Source: Erodium maritimum
Lineage: Eukaryota > Streptophyta > Magnoliopsida > Geraniales > Geraniaceae
NCBI GenBank assembly: GCA_963921825.1
Contig: OY997588.1
Span: 6,462,001 to 6,526,000 of the forward strand
Length of the DNA stretch: 64,000 nucleotides
Direction: 5' to 3'
Shown here: positions 50,301-61,981 of the stretch, one piece after another
How the letters are laid out: each line of letters begins with the position of its first letter
Numbering within the stretch: the first letter of the stretch is position 1
Made by a program: the position numbers and the translations under genes
Notes under the pieces: generated by a model
Told to the model about the DNA's origin: nothing
What the model saw: only the letters and a program-made list of their open reading frames with translations
Databases searched by the model: none

Positions 50301-53300
50301 AGTGTTGTGTGCATTCTTGTTTCTTCTTCTGCTTCTTTTCTGAGTTAGAGTACTGATCTGTATCCAGAAGTACACAGGAGACAAGGACAACTTAGGAAAA
50401 TGTGAGCAAGTAAGTATTCTCTTTCGCAAATTTACCTCTTTATTTTCTTGTATCATACTAGGGCCGTCATTTGTAATTGAAAGCAGTAAGACCGAACTTA
50501 TTTTTAACAGTTGCTGTGTGTTTAAGATATGGTTCAAATACTGGGCATGATATCCCTCAGATGAACCTATGCCCTAGGGTAGATCGTAATAATGAGTGGT
50601 AATCTAGTTTTGGGAAGAGTAAAAAGCAAGTTGATATTGTAGGTCCAGTGTAGAAGGTGAATATTGGATTGATTTTGACAACATATGAGATTACTCCAAG
50701 AATTAACTTTTGTAGAGATTACTCTGGTTAAATTAATATGTGACCATCGAGTAACATTACACATTACATCAAATATAGTGTTCTACAGGTGATCAAACAC
50801 AAAGAAATTGACTGTCACTTCATTAGGAAGAAGATTATGTCAAGATGCATCACACCTAGTTTTGTTAATTCTAGCGATCAACTATGTCTTCAGAAAATCC
50901 CCGCGAAGACCTTGCATTACTTACATTTGTAACAAGCTTTGTGCGTATAATATGTATACTATATATTGAGTGGAAGTGTTAGAATAATTACTGTCAAATT
51001 AAGGACTTTGTTATGTGAGAAAACTTAGGAATTTTGTGTCCATGTCTTTACTGTTTCAGTGTTGGCCAATTTATCATGTAAAAGGGTCTGTCATTTTACT
51101 TATCTCAATTTAAAAAGTTCTATCAGTCAATGATTTCACTTCTCTTTTACTTAAGTGTATTGCCTTTGTGTGACAGTTTTTCTTAGAGCTGATGAAAGTG
51201 CCACGTATCGAGGCCAAGTTAAGAGTATTCGCATTTAAGATGCAGTTCACTGTCCAGGTTTAAGTACTATTTATTCATTCAGTTATTTCATAGGCTTTAC
51301 ATTGTTATTCATGTTACCAATGTGCATTTCTTTCAGGCTACTGACCTCCGAAATAGTTTGACTATTGTAAATTCTACAGCTGATGAGGCAAGCTACTATT
51401 TATTACATTATGCTATGGAATAAGTTGTTTCTTCAAATTATGGTGTTAGGACACAATTTTATTTTCTTAGCATTGTAAGTTAGTGCTATTTGTAAAACAT
51501 TTCATCTATTTTATGCTTTTCAGATAAAGAATTCTGCAAAGTTGAAAAAGGTCATGCAAACTATTCTTTCCTTGGGAAATGCTTTGAACCATGGGACTGC
51601 AAGGGGTGAGTACAACTTGTTGGTTAATCTGTTTGTGTAATTATTATACAATTGTAGTTGTCATTCACATTAAACTATTTATCTGAAAAATGAGAAATCT
51701 TCATTGAAGATAGAAATGTTCTACTATATAAATTCAATTATTAAGTTTTCTTTTTTTGACATCTTATAGTATATTCTGTCCTTATAAATTCATATATGCA
51801 TCCGTGCATGGTTGCTTTAAGAGGTATTACCTGCTTAGTTAAGGCTACCATGCATTCTTTTATTGACGGTACTTGGTGAAAAATAAAAAGATTATCTTTT
51901 CTTTACCGTCGAAAGGCATTTGTATGAACATTTCAAAATAATTTTTATTGGTATTTCCATGCAAATAACATTATATCAGTGATCATATCATTCACAACTG
52001 TAGTGGCATTGTATGTATCACAACACTGTTTTCTTCTATGATGTCTTTTATGTATTTTTACCTGCATACTTGATTCTTGGATGTGCATGCTGTGACCAAA
52101 AATAAAGATGTAGGTGGTTTTTCTATGTTCACCAGTAACAGATAACCCAGAGGAAAAAATGTCCCATAGGATGTACGCACTATGGGAACCCATCGTTTTC
52201 ATGTAGAGAGAGCCCAAATTAATCTGGACAATCAGTTCCTTTTTGTCATTTGATTTACTGTGTTCCCTACCTATTCCATGAAATATGGCGATCTCTTTGA
52301 ACAATGAATCAGATTCTTGGGATAACATGTACCTATCTGTAATTTGAAGTTGCAGGGGATAACTTCTTTTTTTATCAGCTAATCTTTTTATTAAGAAAAG
52401 AGGAGAATCCTTTCCCAAGAGAGGAAAAGGAACCTTTGATTTACTCTGCTGAGGAGTTTTATTTATTCTGATTTACTTTCATGTGTTTCAGATGTCTTAG
52501 AATCACCTTAGTTTGTGCTTCAGTCTATCTTTCTTTGGTGATTGCATTTAGCTGACCAATTTCATCAATGTAGGTTCTGCCATTGGATTTCGGTTGGATA
52601 GTCTCCCTAAACTAACTGATACACGAGCACGGAACACCAAGATGACTCTCATGCACTATCTTTGTAAGGTAGAATCACTCTACTTGAGATAATGAATGCC
52701 ATTTTGAGACTTAGTACATGATAGATCATAGATGGAACTTGCCTGCCATTTTAGAATTATCTCGCCATTTGCTTATTGTTGAAACATATATGCACAATTT
52801 CCATTTTTTTTATATTGTCTATTCTTATTGATCTTGTGCTGCGTAATAACACTCCCCTTCATGTGAGAGCCCTTTGTTTTGGGTGGGGCTTGACAAGTTG
52901 ACGACTTTCATGCCCTATGTATCACTAGATTTTTTCTACACGGGCCATGGCTAGGACATGGGCTGAATATCAAAGGAGGAATGACAAATGGCCACATGCT
53001 AAAATCAATACTCTTATGTCTAATACCATGTTTTGTTTATTGGGATAAATTCAAAGACGTGGACTTCCCGTACTAAACTATCAACTTATAAGTTGAATTT
53101 GACTTGGCCTTCATATGTAGCTCTAGTTCCCTCTCTTACCACATTGTGGGACTTCACTATTTAACAACAATAAAGTGACTTATGATGGAAGATATTTACT
53201 AGTCTTTTGCTATATATTTATAGACTAAATTTTTTAAGCTTCTCCAATTATATTTTAGCAAAAAGTTAATTAGACTATTTGGTTAGCTTACTTTACTTGA

Positions 53301-55491
53301 CAAGCTATAGGTGATTGCTGAAAAGTCGCCTGACATTCTTGACTTTCCAAAAGACCTTGTCAGTTTGGAGGCAGCAACAAAGGTATTTTCCTGTTTAGTT
53401 GTCTTTACAATAAGCACCTCGTAGTTCGAGCTAATGTTTAATCGTCATGCAGATACAACTGAAATTTTTGGCAGAGGAAATGCAGGCCATCAGCAAAGGG
53501 CTGGAGAAAGTTGAACAAGAATTGATAGGCTCACAAAATGATGGCGATGTGTCAGCAGAATTTTGCAAGGTACCAGATATTAGCTGCGTCTTTTAATGTT
53601 TGCATCAGGTTTATAGAGGGAGAGAGAAGAAGTTGTGCATATTTTCCTTTACTCATTTAAACTTTACTCTGTCCACTTCAAAGGCTAAAGCCTGAAGCAC
53701 TGAGGCCAAGCCATATGATGGGCAATTTCATAAATAGACAGACTTGTTAGCAAAAGATGATGCATATGAACACTTCTCCAGTTCGTTTGTTTTTCTTGTT
53801 CTTTATGTCTTATTTGATATCCTTTGATGTTGGTTTTTCTTATATTTATTTTCTACCCACGTTAATTAGAATGTTCTCTTTCCTTGCTTTTAAATTTTAA
53901 CTTACAGGTATTTATATTTTTTGTTTTATTTGGAAATTTTCAGCTTTTGAAGGAGTTTCTTGGTTATGCTGAAGCTGACGTTAGATCTCTGACGTCAATT
54001 TATTCTGTTGTGGTATGCATTATTATTATTTTCAATGGGTGTCTATTAAACCCTTTGCAAATTTCAGTATGCAAAAGTCTTCAGTTTACAAATAGCAATG
54101 CATATGTATGAATTATGTGATTTTAGGGTAGAAATGCAGATGCATTAGCTCTGTATTTTGGGGAGGATCCAGCCCGTTGCCCATTTGAGCAAGGTAATTT
54201 TAATTAACCTGTTCATTTGTCAATGCTGCTGTAGTAAGAAATATAGCAATCTGGTTAACATTCTTAAAACTTACTCCCTCGTCCCAAAATAAGTGTCTTG
54301 TGTTAATTTAACAAAAATGAAGGATTAGTGGATGTCACTAACTGAAACAGTTGATGTTATTGGTAATCCACACATAATTAGCTTCTTAAATAAGAAAAGG
54401 GTTAATTACCTGTTGTACCCCTTTTTCTATTGGTAACATATCTTTTGTACCCCTACGTTTTGTAACGTTCAATAACAGTCCTTCCGTTTTTGTAATCTTC
54501 ATTTAGTACCCTTTATGAATTGGTCATAGATCATTTAATACCCCTTATATATTGATAACAGAACATTTAATACCCCTTATGAATTGGTCACAGATCATCA
54601 AAATGGAGTAAACTTGACCAAAATTTTGTCCAGAGCGTTACCAATACATCAGGGTACTAAAGGTAATTAACCCATTAGAAAATGGTAACTTATTTTGGGA
54701 CAGGGAGTATTTAATTGTCACCTCTTTGTATTTTTGCATAAGCAATCATGCTTCTGATTTTCTACTATGCAATATTCTAAATGCTTTCAACTATGCCGAT
54801 ATCAACCTATAGGATGGGTTCAGGTAGAAACCACGCTTATAATGAACACCAGGAAACTATGAAATCCACTACATCAAAAAATTAAATCTTGTGTTAGTAT
54901 GAAATCTACATTATCAAAATATGAAATCTATGCAAGTTCCAATCTCAGCTGTCCGTTATTTTGATCCAATGGTCTAAATTAGTTTCTTGTTATGCATTCT
55001 ATGGGGGGTTTCTACCAGAACCCAACCTGACAATCTATTACTCAAAAGTCATCTATGAAGGAAAAGTTAGCCGAAAAATAAATAACTCAATCTTGTTTGC
55101 ATTTCCTATCTATAGATTGTCTCTTGCACTATCTGAATTTGCATCAATGTGTCTTGTAGTGGTCTCTACCTTGCTCGTCTTTGCAAGGATGTTCACGCGA
55201 GCACACGAAGAGAATATCAAGCAGGCTGAAGCTGATAAGAAGAAAGCAGAGAAGGAAGCTGAAGCTGAGAAGAAAGCAGAAAAGGAAGCTGCTTTAAGCG
55301 ATATGATGACAAACAACAAGAAGGAGACCGAACAGTGCACAACGAGTCCAACCACGAGTTACAAAAAGGAGACTGAACAGTGCACAGAGTCAAATCATGA
55401 GCAACAGAAAGGAGTCCGAACAGTGCACTCAGAGTCCAATCACGAGCAACAAAAAGAAGACCGAACAGTGCACACAGAGTCCAATCGCTAG
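44311..55491 (+). CDS. Class II formin (PTEN-like/C2, FH1, FH2)
   Basis: Seventeen exons: 44311-44383, 45450-46147, 46936-47157, 47249-48798, 48888-49008, 49863-49934, 50115-50213, 50368-50409, 51177-51257, 51337-51387, 51524-51605, 52574-52668, 53311-53382, 53453-53569, 53944-54012, 54127-54193, 55160-55491. All phases agree and give 1280 residues. The protein nucleates and elongates actin. The N-terminus is the PTEN-like domain, whose P-loop reads NCERGGWP at Cys125; the CX5R arginine is lost, so it is a binding rather than a phosphatase domain. A C2-like part follows to about residue 335, then a Ser/Pro linker, FH1 with runs of up to seven Pro (about 680-805), and FH2 from LKPYHWLKL with GNALNHGTARG. 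Intron 10 starts with GC. The tail after HEENIKQAEADKKK is a local repeat. Confidence 0.95.
46196..46541. mobile_element. degenerate Stowaway-like MITE in formin intron 2
   Basis: The left end (tccccgctgttctaaaataagtg) and the right end (atttattttgggac) are decayed versions of the ends of the MITE at 54274-54707, and the inner wording gaattagtggtgttagtg parallels gattagtggatgtcac there. Probably an older relative; the borders are approximate. Confidence 0.4.
51388..51389 (+). other. non-canonical GC donor of formin intron 10
   Basis: The exon ends GATGAG and the intron begins gcaagc. No GT nearby keeps the conserved FH2 reading (NSTADE then IKNSAKLKK). The ag|gcaag context is the usual form of functional GC-AG introns. 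The acceptor is at 51523. Confidence 0.85.
52355..52435 (-). mobile_element. short retroposon 3' end in formin intron 11
   Basis: cttctttttttatcagctaatctttttatta reads on the minus strand as a LINE-type tail (taataaaaag...ctgataaaaaaag), matching the ctgataaa ending seen in other LINE pieces of the window. Only about 80 bases are recognisable. Confidence 0.4.
54274..54707. mobile_element. Stowaway MITE with a second inverted-repeat element inside it (formin intron 16)
   Basis: Terminal inverted repeats are ctccctcgtcccaaaataag on the left and cttattttgggacagggag (partial complement) on the right, flanked by TA dinucleotides, the Stowaway (Tc1/mariner) pattern. Nested inside at about 54400-54675 is a second inverted-repeat unit whose ends read gggttaattacc and ggtaattaaccc. 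Neither carries coding sequence. Confidence 0.8.
55310..55490 (+). repeat. coding tandem repeat in the formin C-terminus
   Basis: Four degenerate units of about 40-45 bases built on gaacagtgcac, agagtccaatc and gagcaacaaaa end the reading frame with peptides of the type KKETEQCTESNHEQQK. Such a tail is not part of the FH2 domain and is probably specific to this lineage. Confidence 0.75.
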
Positions 55492-56522
55492 CAGCCAATA
55501 GACAGTGCATTTTTGCAGCTTAAACCTTTTTTACACACGGAAGCCATGTGTTCACAAGAAGATAAAAATACTTGTTCCATGGAAAAGAAGATCCTCAATA
55601 CTAGGACAGAGAACACAAACACATACAAGAAAGTTATCACATGGGGTATAGATAGGCAGTAAGGACACTAGGCAGGGCACAGCAGAGATACATAGTTGTT
55701 TAAACGGTAACTAATCTAATTCACACCCGTCTTTAATATTCATGAAAATGATGTCATAACTTGTGTTGTTTTTCTGATGTGTGTGTGTGTTTATGTTTTG
55801 AGCAGGAATGCTAGGATTGATGAAGACTGTTGAGCGAGCTCCTCTGTAAGATGCTTCTCAAGAGTTTTGTTGTAAAAAAGTTACTGATAATAGTAGTTTC
55901 TCCGCTTCGCGGTTTAGAAATGTAACAGTCTTTGATTGTGTATACATGTGTCTAGATATAAATATCGAGTCATAGGAATGTATATCTTTTATATGATGGT
56001 AAGATTAGTAAATGCAGTTCCTCGAGCACCATTTTCGATGTTGAAAGAGCTATAGAAGCCACAACACCCAGGTATGTGTATGTGTTTTTTTCATGTTACT
56101 CATTGTAGCTATACTTGGATCGAGTCTCGTTTTATTACAGTGAGTTTGTGATGATTGAGAAACTGACGTGGGTAATGTTGTTGTGAAGTTGGGGTCTTTG
56201 GTGAAGAATGACTTATAATTTTGAGTTTTCTTGTAGTTTCTGCTGCTATTGTTGACCATAGAATTGTGCAGTGAAGGAAAGGTTTGTGTTGCATTTGGTT
56301 CTTCACAAGCACTCATCATTTTGTTGTTATTTTTCCTAGTTGGGATTCTTGGGGACCAAGGAACGAAAATTTCCAAAACAAAGAAAGACTAAAATGGGTG
56401 CAGTGGTGGAATAGTAGGTCATAGCTGTGAATCATACACTACGGAAATACAGGATCGTTTATTAAATTCTGAACCGCCGGAGGACTGCAAGTTGCCCATA
56501 CTCAATGGAGGACCGTTTATTA
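55492..56522 (+). other. formin 3' flank
   Basis: A further AG-preceded stretch at 55806-55848 (after tgttttgagcag) suggests a 3'-UTR intron or an alternative last exon ending in a short coding piece and TAA, but I cannot prove either. Downstream is AT-rich 3' UTR or spacer. Confidence 0.35.
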
Positions 56523-57225
56523 AGAGCATGTGCAGCGTGCGCACCATGCTTGCGACCCATGATTCGCGACTCGTAATTTAGTGAGTCGCGAGTCCGCACG
56601 CTGTAAAACACATTGTGTTCAACTCGCGACCCACTAAATCGCGAGTCTTGAGTCGCGATCAACCAACCAAACGTGTTACGTGGTTTCTAAAAAAAATCGA
56701 TTTTGTGCAAACGGTATCCAAAATTTACAAGTTTATAGTCATTAGGTTTGTATTGTTTTAAACAATTTATTTAATGTCTCTGATCACAAAAAACATTGAT
56801 TTACACTTCGAATCGAGAAAATGAACAAAAACCCAACATCCACTCAAATCCTGTGGAACAACTCAATTTTCACAATTTTGTACAGTGAGCACATGAGCCT
56901 CCTACACGAGTTTTACACTGTTCGTTTTCTCGATTCGAAGTGTAAATCAATATTTTTTTTGTGATCAAAGACATTAAATAAAGTATTTAGAACAATACAA
57001 ACCTAATGACTATAAACTTATAAATTTTGGACACCGTTTGCACAAAATCAGATTTTTTTAGAGACCACGTAACACGTTTTGGTCGGTTGGTCGCGACTCC
57101 GAATCATCGATTCACAACTGTGAGTCGCGACTTGCGTTTAGTGAGTCGCACGGTTTTTGATTCCACAAAGGTGTGACTCGCGACTCACAATTGTGAGTCG
57201 CGTACGTGATTCGCACTCAAGCTTT
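56523..57225. mobile_element. large foldback element with about 175-base arms
   Basis: The arms at 56652-56826 and 56920-57098 are near-perfect reverse complements (for example ccaaacgtgttacgtggt against accacgtaacacgttttgg), separated by a 93-base loop. Outside the arms both sides are full of gagtcgcgac or gtcgcgactc motifs, with the perfect palindrome actcgcgactcacaattgtgagtcgcg-like at 57175-57203. No coding sequence. It is a MITE-like foldback; its RNA would form a long hairpin. No target duplication was found. Confidence 0.8.
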
Positions 57226-57399
57226 TTCTTTTCTTTTCCGAAAGTTATGATTTTAGAATTATCGTGACTTGAATCCTAATCACAAGTTCACACATTGAGA
57301 GTGTTGAAACACATTCCCTAATAGTTTTTTTTCGCTTATAGCCACCGCGACGTTGACTTTCTCCCGTCATCAACGTAGCGTCTCCCGATCTGTTTCGAT

Positions 57400-57960
57400 C
57401 CCTCCTTTGCAATTTTGGGGATTTTCGTCTCTGAGACCGTCGTCCATGATGCTGCCGCCGTCGTCTCTGATGTCGCGTCGTCTCTAGAGTCGTCCCTGAA
57501 GCGCAGCCGCAGCCGGCGCGCCCTTCTCCCTGGCCTCTACCGCCGCAACCGCCTCGACCCCTTTCACGATTATGGATCTAGCTAATCGAGCTGGTCCTTC
57601 TTACTTAGTTTGAGCTTATCTTTGCAGGTTCAATGCCTAGTGAACAGAGAATCAAAGATTTTTTCAGGAAGGGAACCCCGATTCATGTATTGCCTCCCAC
57701 TATTACTGTTGAAGTCCTTAGCCAATTTTCGGAGCAGGAATTCCATTATCACCTTCTCAACCCCCATCTCCCTTCTTTGTCTATACGACATCCCAACTCA
57801 GTGTTAGCTGGCCCACCCAATACCATTAGGGACGATTATATAGTATGAAAAGAACTGTGACACATTTGTGTCTTTTGTCTGTTCTTCGTGGTCAAGGATT
57901 TATCCCAAATATAGTCAGATGTATTTGAAGTTTAAATTAATCAACAGCCTGCACCTTTCG
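57400..57960 (+). repeat. dispersed repeat copy B (uninterrupted)
   Basis: This is the counterpart of the repeat at 890-2300, without the LINE insertion. An open frame at 57633-57848 encodes EQRIKDFFRKGTPIHVLPP and FHYHLLNPHLPSL, preceded by tttgcag, an acceptor-like site also kept in copy A. Function unknown. Confidence 0.6.
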
Positions 57961-58624
57961 TTCAAAATAAAATAAAATATCAGTTCTTAATGGTTTTTGT
58001 TACGAAACCTAATAATTATTCAGTCTGTACAATTACCCTCTTCTTGACTGGACATGTAGGGGCAAAGGAGCGCTTGAAGTAAGCTCTTGGAGATGGGTTG
58101 TCTCTTGTCACCTTTTGACCATATTTCCTCTATTGATACCCATCCCTCACCACCTATATTCCACATTCACTCAATTGTTTACTAGTGCCAAACGAATAAT
58201 ATTAGAACTTGGAAGATCCATTCCATAAATTCTAAAGATCTATTTCTTTTTACTTGTTAATTTATAATCACTCGATCACGACTCCGAATTCAATATTCAC
58301 ATGTAAACACATCACCCTAACATATTATCTATAGAAACATGGACATGAGCTCAGTGTTGACCTAATAAGAGTACCCATATATAATAGAGTCAATCTTGGT
58401 TTTTTGCTTAGACACTGCTATTTCTGGTGTGGAATTGCGTTAGGGTCTGTATTGTTTTGCTTGTACTGGGAAAGTGTTGGGGTTTTGAACAACCGGTCGG
58501 TGGGTTGTATTTCTTTTGAACTAGACATTTGGGTTGGGTTGATGTCTTGTGATACAAGCATCTCCGACTACATAATAAGTGTAGGGCAGAGACTCGGTAT
58601 GTGATCGGTTGCCACTTGCTTACA
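57961..58624 (+). promoter_or_regulatory. upstream region of the DUF6598-like gene
   Basis: The 90 bases before the ATG (ataataagtgtagggcagagac, then ggtatgtgatc) are also found before the second copy at about 62555-62620, so the duplication included the leader. No clear TATA box was settled. Confidence 0.5.
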
Positions 58625-59752
58625 ATGGCTGAAACCCTAACCCTAACCCCTCTTACAAGTCATGAATCCGCCGTCCCCGTCCCCCCTGAAGAGCGCTTGG
58701 TCCCCCCTCTGAATCCTCGCGCAGTGGACGGACCTTACTATCAAAAGTTGTACGGCCCGGGGATCAAGTGGGGGCTGAGCATCGAGACGGCCGAGCTCAA
58801 CTTCCCACACACGTCCATCCCACCCCGCTCCGTCTATGGTACCATCCACATCAACGAACAGCACGGTTGTCTCCACACCTTATACAACCGCCGCTCCGAG
58901 GACGAGGCCGAGAACTTGCCCTCGCCGTCAGGAGGATACCTGACCCTCTCCGGCCCGAGGTACTTTCTCTCCGCCCCCGCCCCAACATCCATGTACGTTA
59001 CTCTCTACCAGGTAGGAACCGCCGTTCCTTTCCTCCACCGCAGGGTCCCGCTGGATCTCTCCAAAGTCTCCCCCGCCCAAACCATACCCGTATCCGTCGG
59101 AGAGCTGACCGTCGTCATGACGGTCATCACTCCGGCCGCCCTCACCGACATCTCTCTCGATCTCTACTGTCATCATTCGGAATGGTTGGTCTCGGGAAGC
59201 GTGACGGCCATCCAAACTACGAGCCAAGGGAAGAAGACCCGGAGGGTGCCCCTTTTCTATAGGCCGTTGGGTGACCCGATGAGAGCCGATGGGCGGATAA
59301 GCCCTGACCGGAAGGCGTTCATTGCTCCGCTCTTGTTTGAGAAAAGCCTCATGGAGAAGAAGAATAGAGCGCTCCGCGATGCTGGTCTTCCAAGCTCGGG
59401 TAATAATCCCGACAATGACTTTTACAATGGCGTCGGCTCTTTTCTGAGTGTTGATGTTGACTTGAGGTTTGTTGATGAGGGGAAATCTTGCATCGTTCGA
59501 GGGTTGCTCCATTACCAGTTCAAGTGCACCCATGAAGACGGGGCTATTTTCAGGGCATCGGTCAAGGGTCGCGTCTTTACCAAGCTGCCTAGGCTGAGTA
59601 CTGACGAGGAGGAAGAGATTGAGGTTGTAGTGAGCCTCAAGCCATGGCTCGATATATCGTGTAGCATGGATGGAGAGCCTGATGAATGCGATATGCCCCT
59701 CTACATAAAGCCTATCTATGTCCATAGCGATACCGATAGTGATAGTGAGTGA
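58625..59752 (+). CDS. DUF6598-like protein, function unknown
   Basis: A single-exon frame of 375 residues; the ATG at 58625 is preferred over one 24 bases upstream because the paralogue starts at the equivalent point. A Pro-rich N-terminus (ESAVPVPPEERLVPPLNPRA) leads into a folded part with RSVYGTIHINEQHGCLHTLYN, GGYLTLSGPRYFL, PVSVGELTVVMTVI, VGSFLSVDVDLRFVDEG and IVRGLLHYQFKC, ending in an acidic DTDSDSE tail. The pattern VYGTI...TLYNR...YLTLSGP recalls DUF6598 proteins, best known in grasses, where some members are fused to a ribosome-inactivating domain. No such catalytic domain, signal peptide or membrane segment is seen here. Family placement is from memory of the pattern and is tentative; that it is a real gene is well supported by the duplicated open frame. 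Confidence 0.8.
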   Translation: MAETLTLTPLTSHESAVPVPPEERLVPPLNPRAVDGPYYQKLYGPGIKWGLSIETAELNFPHTSIPPRSVYGTIHINEQHGCLHTLYNRRSEDEAENLPSPSGGYLTLSGPRYFLSAPAPTSMYVTLYQVGTAVPFLHRRVPLDLSKVSPAQTIPVSVGELTVVMTVITPAALTDISLDLYCHHSEWLVSGSVTAIQTTSQGKKTRRVPLFYRPLGDPMRADGRISPDRKAFIAPLLFEKSLMEKKNRALRDAGLPSSGNNPDNDFYNGVGSFLSVDVDLRFVDEGKSCIVRGLLHYQFKCTHEDGAIFRASVKGRVFTKLPRLSTDEEEEIEVVVSLKPWLDISCSMDGEPDECDMPLYIKPIYVHSDTDSDSE

Positions 59753-60540
59753 GTTGTATTCTTTATTTTAAGGCTATATTTATTACAAAGCAACTATGTC
59801 TAATTTTTTTATATTTTCTCTGCAATTTATCCCATGTTTTTTTACTCGAATGTTAGCTCTTACTTACTTGTTTCTGAGAACCGAAAGATTACTTTTGCTC
59901 CAACTTTGTTATTTGTATTGAACATGTTAAAACTTTAGTTAGCCACCACTACAGATGTAATGCTTACATATGTGGACTTTTCTTTGGTGGAGATAAAAAA
60001 AGATCCGATCTTCTTTTTTGTATTTATCAAAGGTTTCCGTTGTCTTAGGTTTTTGGAGGAGGTGGAAGCTGCATGGCTCCCTTTTTCCGTTCAGGAAGAT
60101 AATATTCTCATGAGTCATGTAGTGACAGCTTGATTTTAAACGTTTTGTATTGGACGAGTTGCATATAATTATCTTTATGAACTGGCCACAAACCCATTAT
60201 TACGCTTATGAGTGTAAATTCTAACTATGTAGATCATACGACAAGCTATGCTACCTAGTGACATTTGAAAAAAAAAATTCATATGATTTGTAGAAGCTTG
60301 AGCATACATACAAAAACAGCAGATCGCAAACGTGTGTGAAATCCTCTCGATAGGGAAGTTTGGGGGACACAAATATCACGAAGAGAGATGGTGACGGAGA
60401 AGAACTATTATACGTATGCAAAATTCATTATCGGTAACATAAATGAACCATGTAACAAAGTTTACATAAGAAAATTTTGTCAATTTAAAAAAAATCAAAA
60501 TTAAATGAATATAGAAATACAACTAGGCATTTGTTCTCTG
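59753..60540. other. 3' flank of the DUF6598-like gene
   Basis: AT-rich spacer with no gene recognised and no clear element. Confidence 0.4.
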
Positions 60541-61335
60541 TAACGGCGCGCATTTCAGCCGGGTCTTGCTTTCCGTAGGTTGCCGGTTAGGTAATTGCTT
60601 GAATCGTTTTGTTTTTCCGGCTTGTTTCTTGCTTGGAGAGAGCTTTTCACTTGCTCTTTTTCTAGATTCATTTCGATTTCATTGTTTCCCCGTTTCGTGC
60701 TGGCGGGGGCTCGTCGGTTGTGGTGTTGGCCCCCGACAGATGGTTTTGGCCTTTTGGTCTGTTCTGAAATCGTCTGGATTTAACTTCTAGGGTTTAAGTG
60801 TTCCGATGGCTTTGACCACCAGAGTATCTCTGCCGCTTAGTAGTGTTGACTACCTGCGTGTCGACGTACACATTACTCGTTGAGTTTGTGGTCTCGATGA
60901 GGTAGATTGTTCTTTACTTGTTTGATTTGGGTTGGGATTTACTGTTAGGAGGTTTAATTTTGCTTCACGTTTGTCATATCTGAGTATTTAGACCTTATGT
61001 GTTTTTTTCCAGGATTAAAGGTTGTAAAATATGGGTTTGTGGACCTGTTTTATTGTTAGTTTGTTATTGTTTAGGACTCAGTCCTCTGTAATGGAGATTT
61101 CGTGTAGGAATACTCTAGTCTGTTTTGGTTTGCCCCTTGTCGGGTTTCCGTTTGCTGAGTATCTATATCCGGCTCTGAGACCTGTTTTGGTTATATCCGC
61201 TGGTTGGGATTCCTTTGGTTTGAGGTTGTGTCTACATGACCAATGCTCCTGTTTTTATCGAGGGTTCACCCTTCTCCTTCGACTTCACTTTGAAACTGTT
61301 GGATTAAAATAAAAAAAACTACTGATAAAAAAAAT
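60541..61335 (+). mobile_element. LINE-type 3' region ending in an A-rich tail
   Basis: A T/G-rich, higher-GC block with several open frames ends ggattaaaataaaaaaaactactgataaaaaaaatatc, the ctgataaa tail seen in other LINE pieces here. The inner ggttgtaaaatatgggt resembles wording at 41290-41360. The left border and target duplication are not certain. Confidence 0.45.
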
Positions 61336-61337
61336 AT

Positions 61338-61407
61338 CACTAACCTGAAACTAAGAAAACTAAATATTGTACTGCTTACATCACTAACCTAAAATTAAGA
61401 AAACTAA
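61338..61407 (+). repeat. 42-bp direct duplication
   Basis: atcactaacctgaaactaag is followed 42 bases later by atcactaacctaaaattaag, each continuing aaaacta. A small tandem duplication next to the LINE tail. Confidence 0.7.
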
Positions 61408-61981
61408 TTTTTTGTTGTTGTTTATATCTACAATCACCTTATAAGTTACAACGTTTTATTTTTATTTCAATTCTAACTGATCTATCAATTAAATTGCTGA
61501 AGGATGTTGCTGTTGAATTTGTATGCTGCTGCTTTGATAGTATAAGGTGCCATTGTGAATTGCTTAGGACATCTTTGGTTAGCTTACTTGTCTCTCAAGT
61601 TTCAGTCACTTTGGCAAGCCATTTAGGTGTGGTTGGGTATCCTTCTTGTAAATGTTTTTGTAAGTGTCCTTGTAAGTGTTTTTTCTTTTTTAGCTCAAAA
61701 GAGATTATAATTTAAATTTGTTTTTCCGATAAAAAAAACAATTTCGTTGCTCAATATGTTTTCTCAAGTCTGAATTTAAGATAGTTGTTTCCTTAATCTC
61801 ATTCAGTTGGTAGTAGAATTAGGCTTGGTTTTGGAATTGTGATTATTAAATGATTTCTCGTGGTTTTGTGCTTATGGTAACCTACGACGAGTTTGTCGCC
61901 GCCTCCATGATTTTGCAAATCCTACTTTTGTTTTTTAAGATAGAAACGAGAGAGGGTGTGTTTTTTTTCGTATTTAAATTG

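Noticed and set aside
54961-55159. ORF extension upstream of the last formin exon
   Set aside because: The in-frame stretch before 55160 is intron; the acceptor cttgtag and phase join correctly to exon 16.
58928-59725. 265-codon ORF antisense to the DUF6598-like gene
   Set aside because: Shadow frame; the plus-strand frame is conserved in the paralogue and this one is not.
58625-59752. Calling the gene a ribosome-inactivating toxin
   Set aside because: Only the DUF6598-like pattern is suggested; no N-glycosidase catalytic domain is visible and there is no secretion signal.
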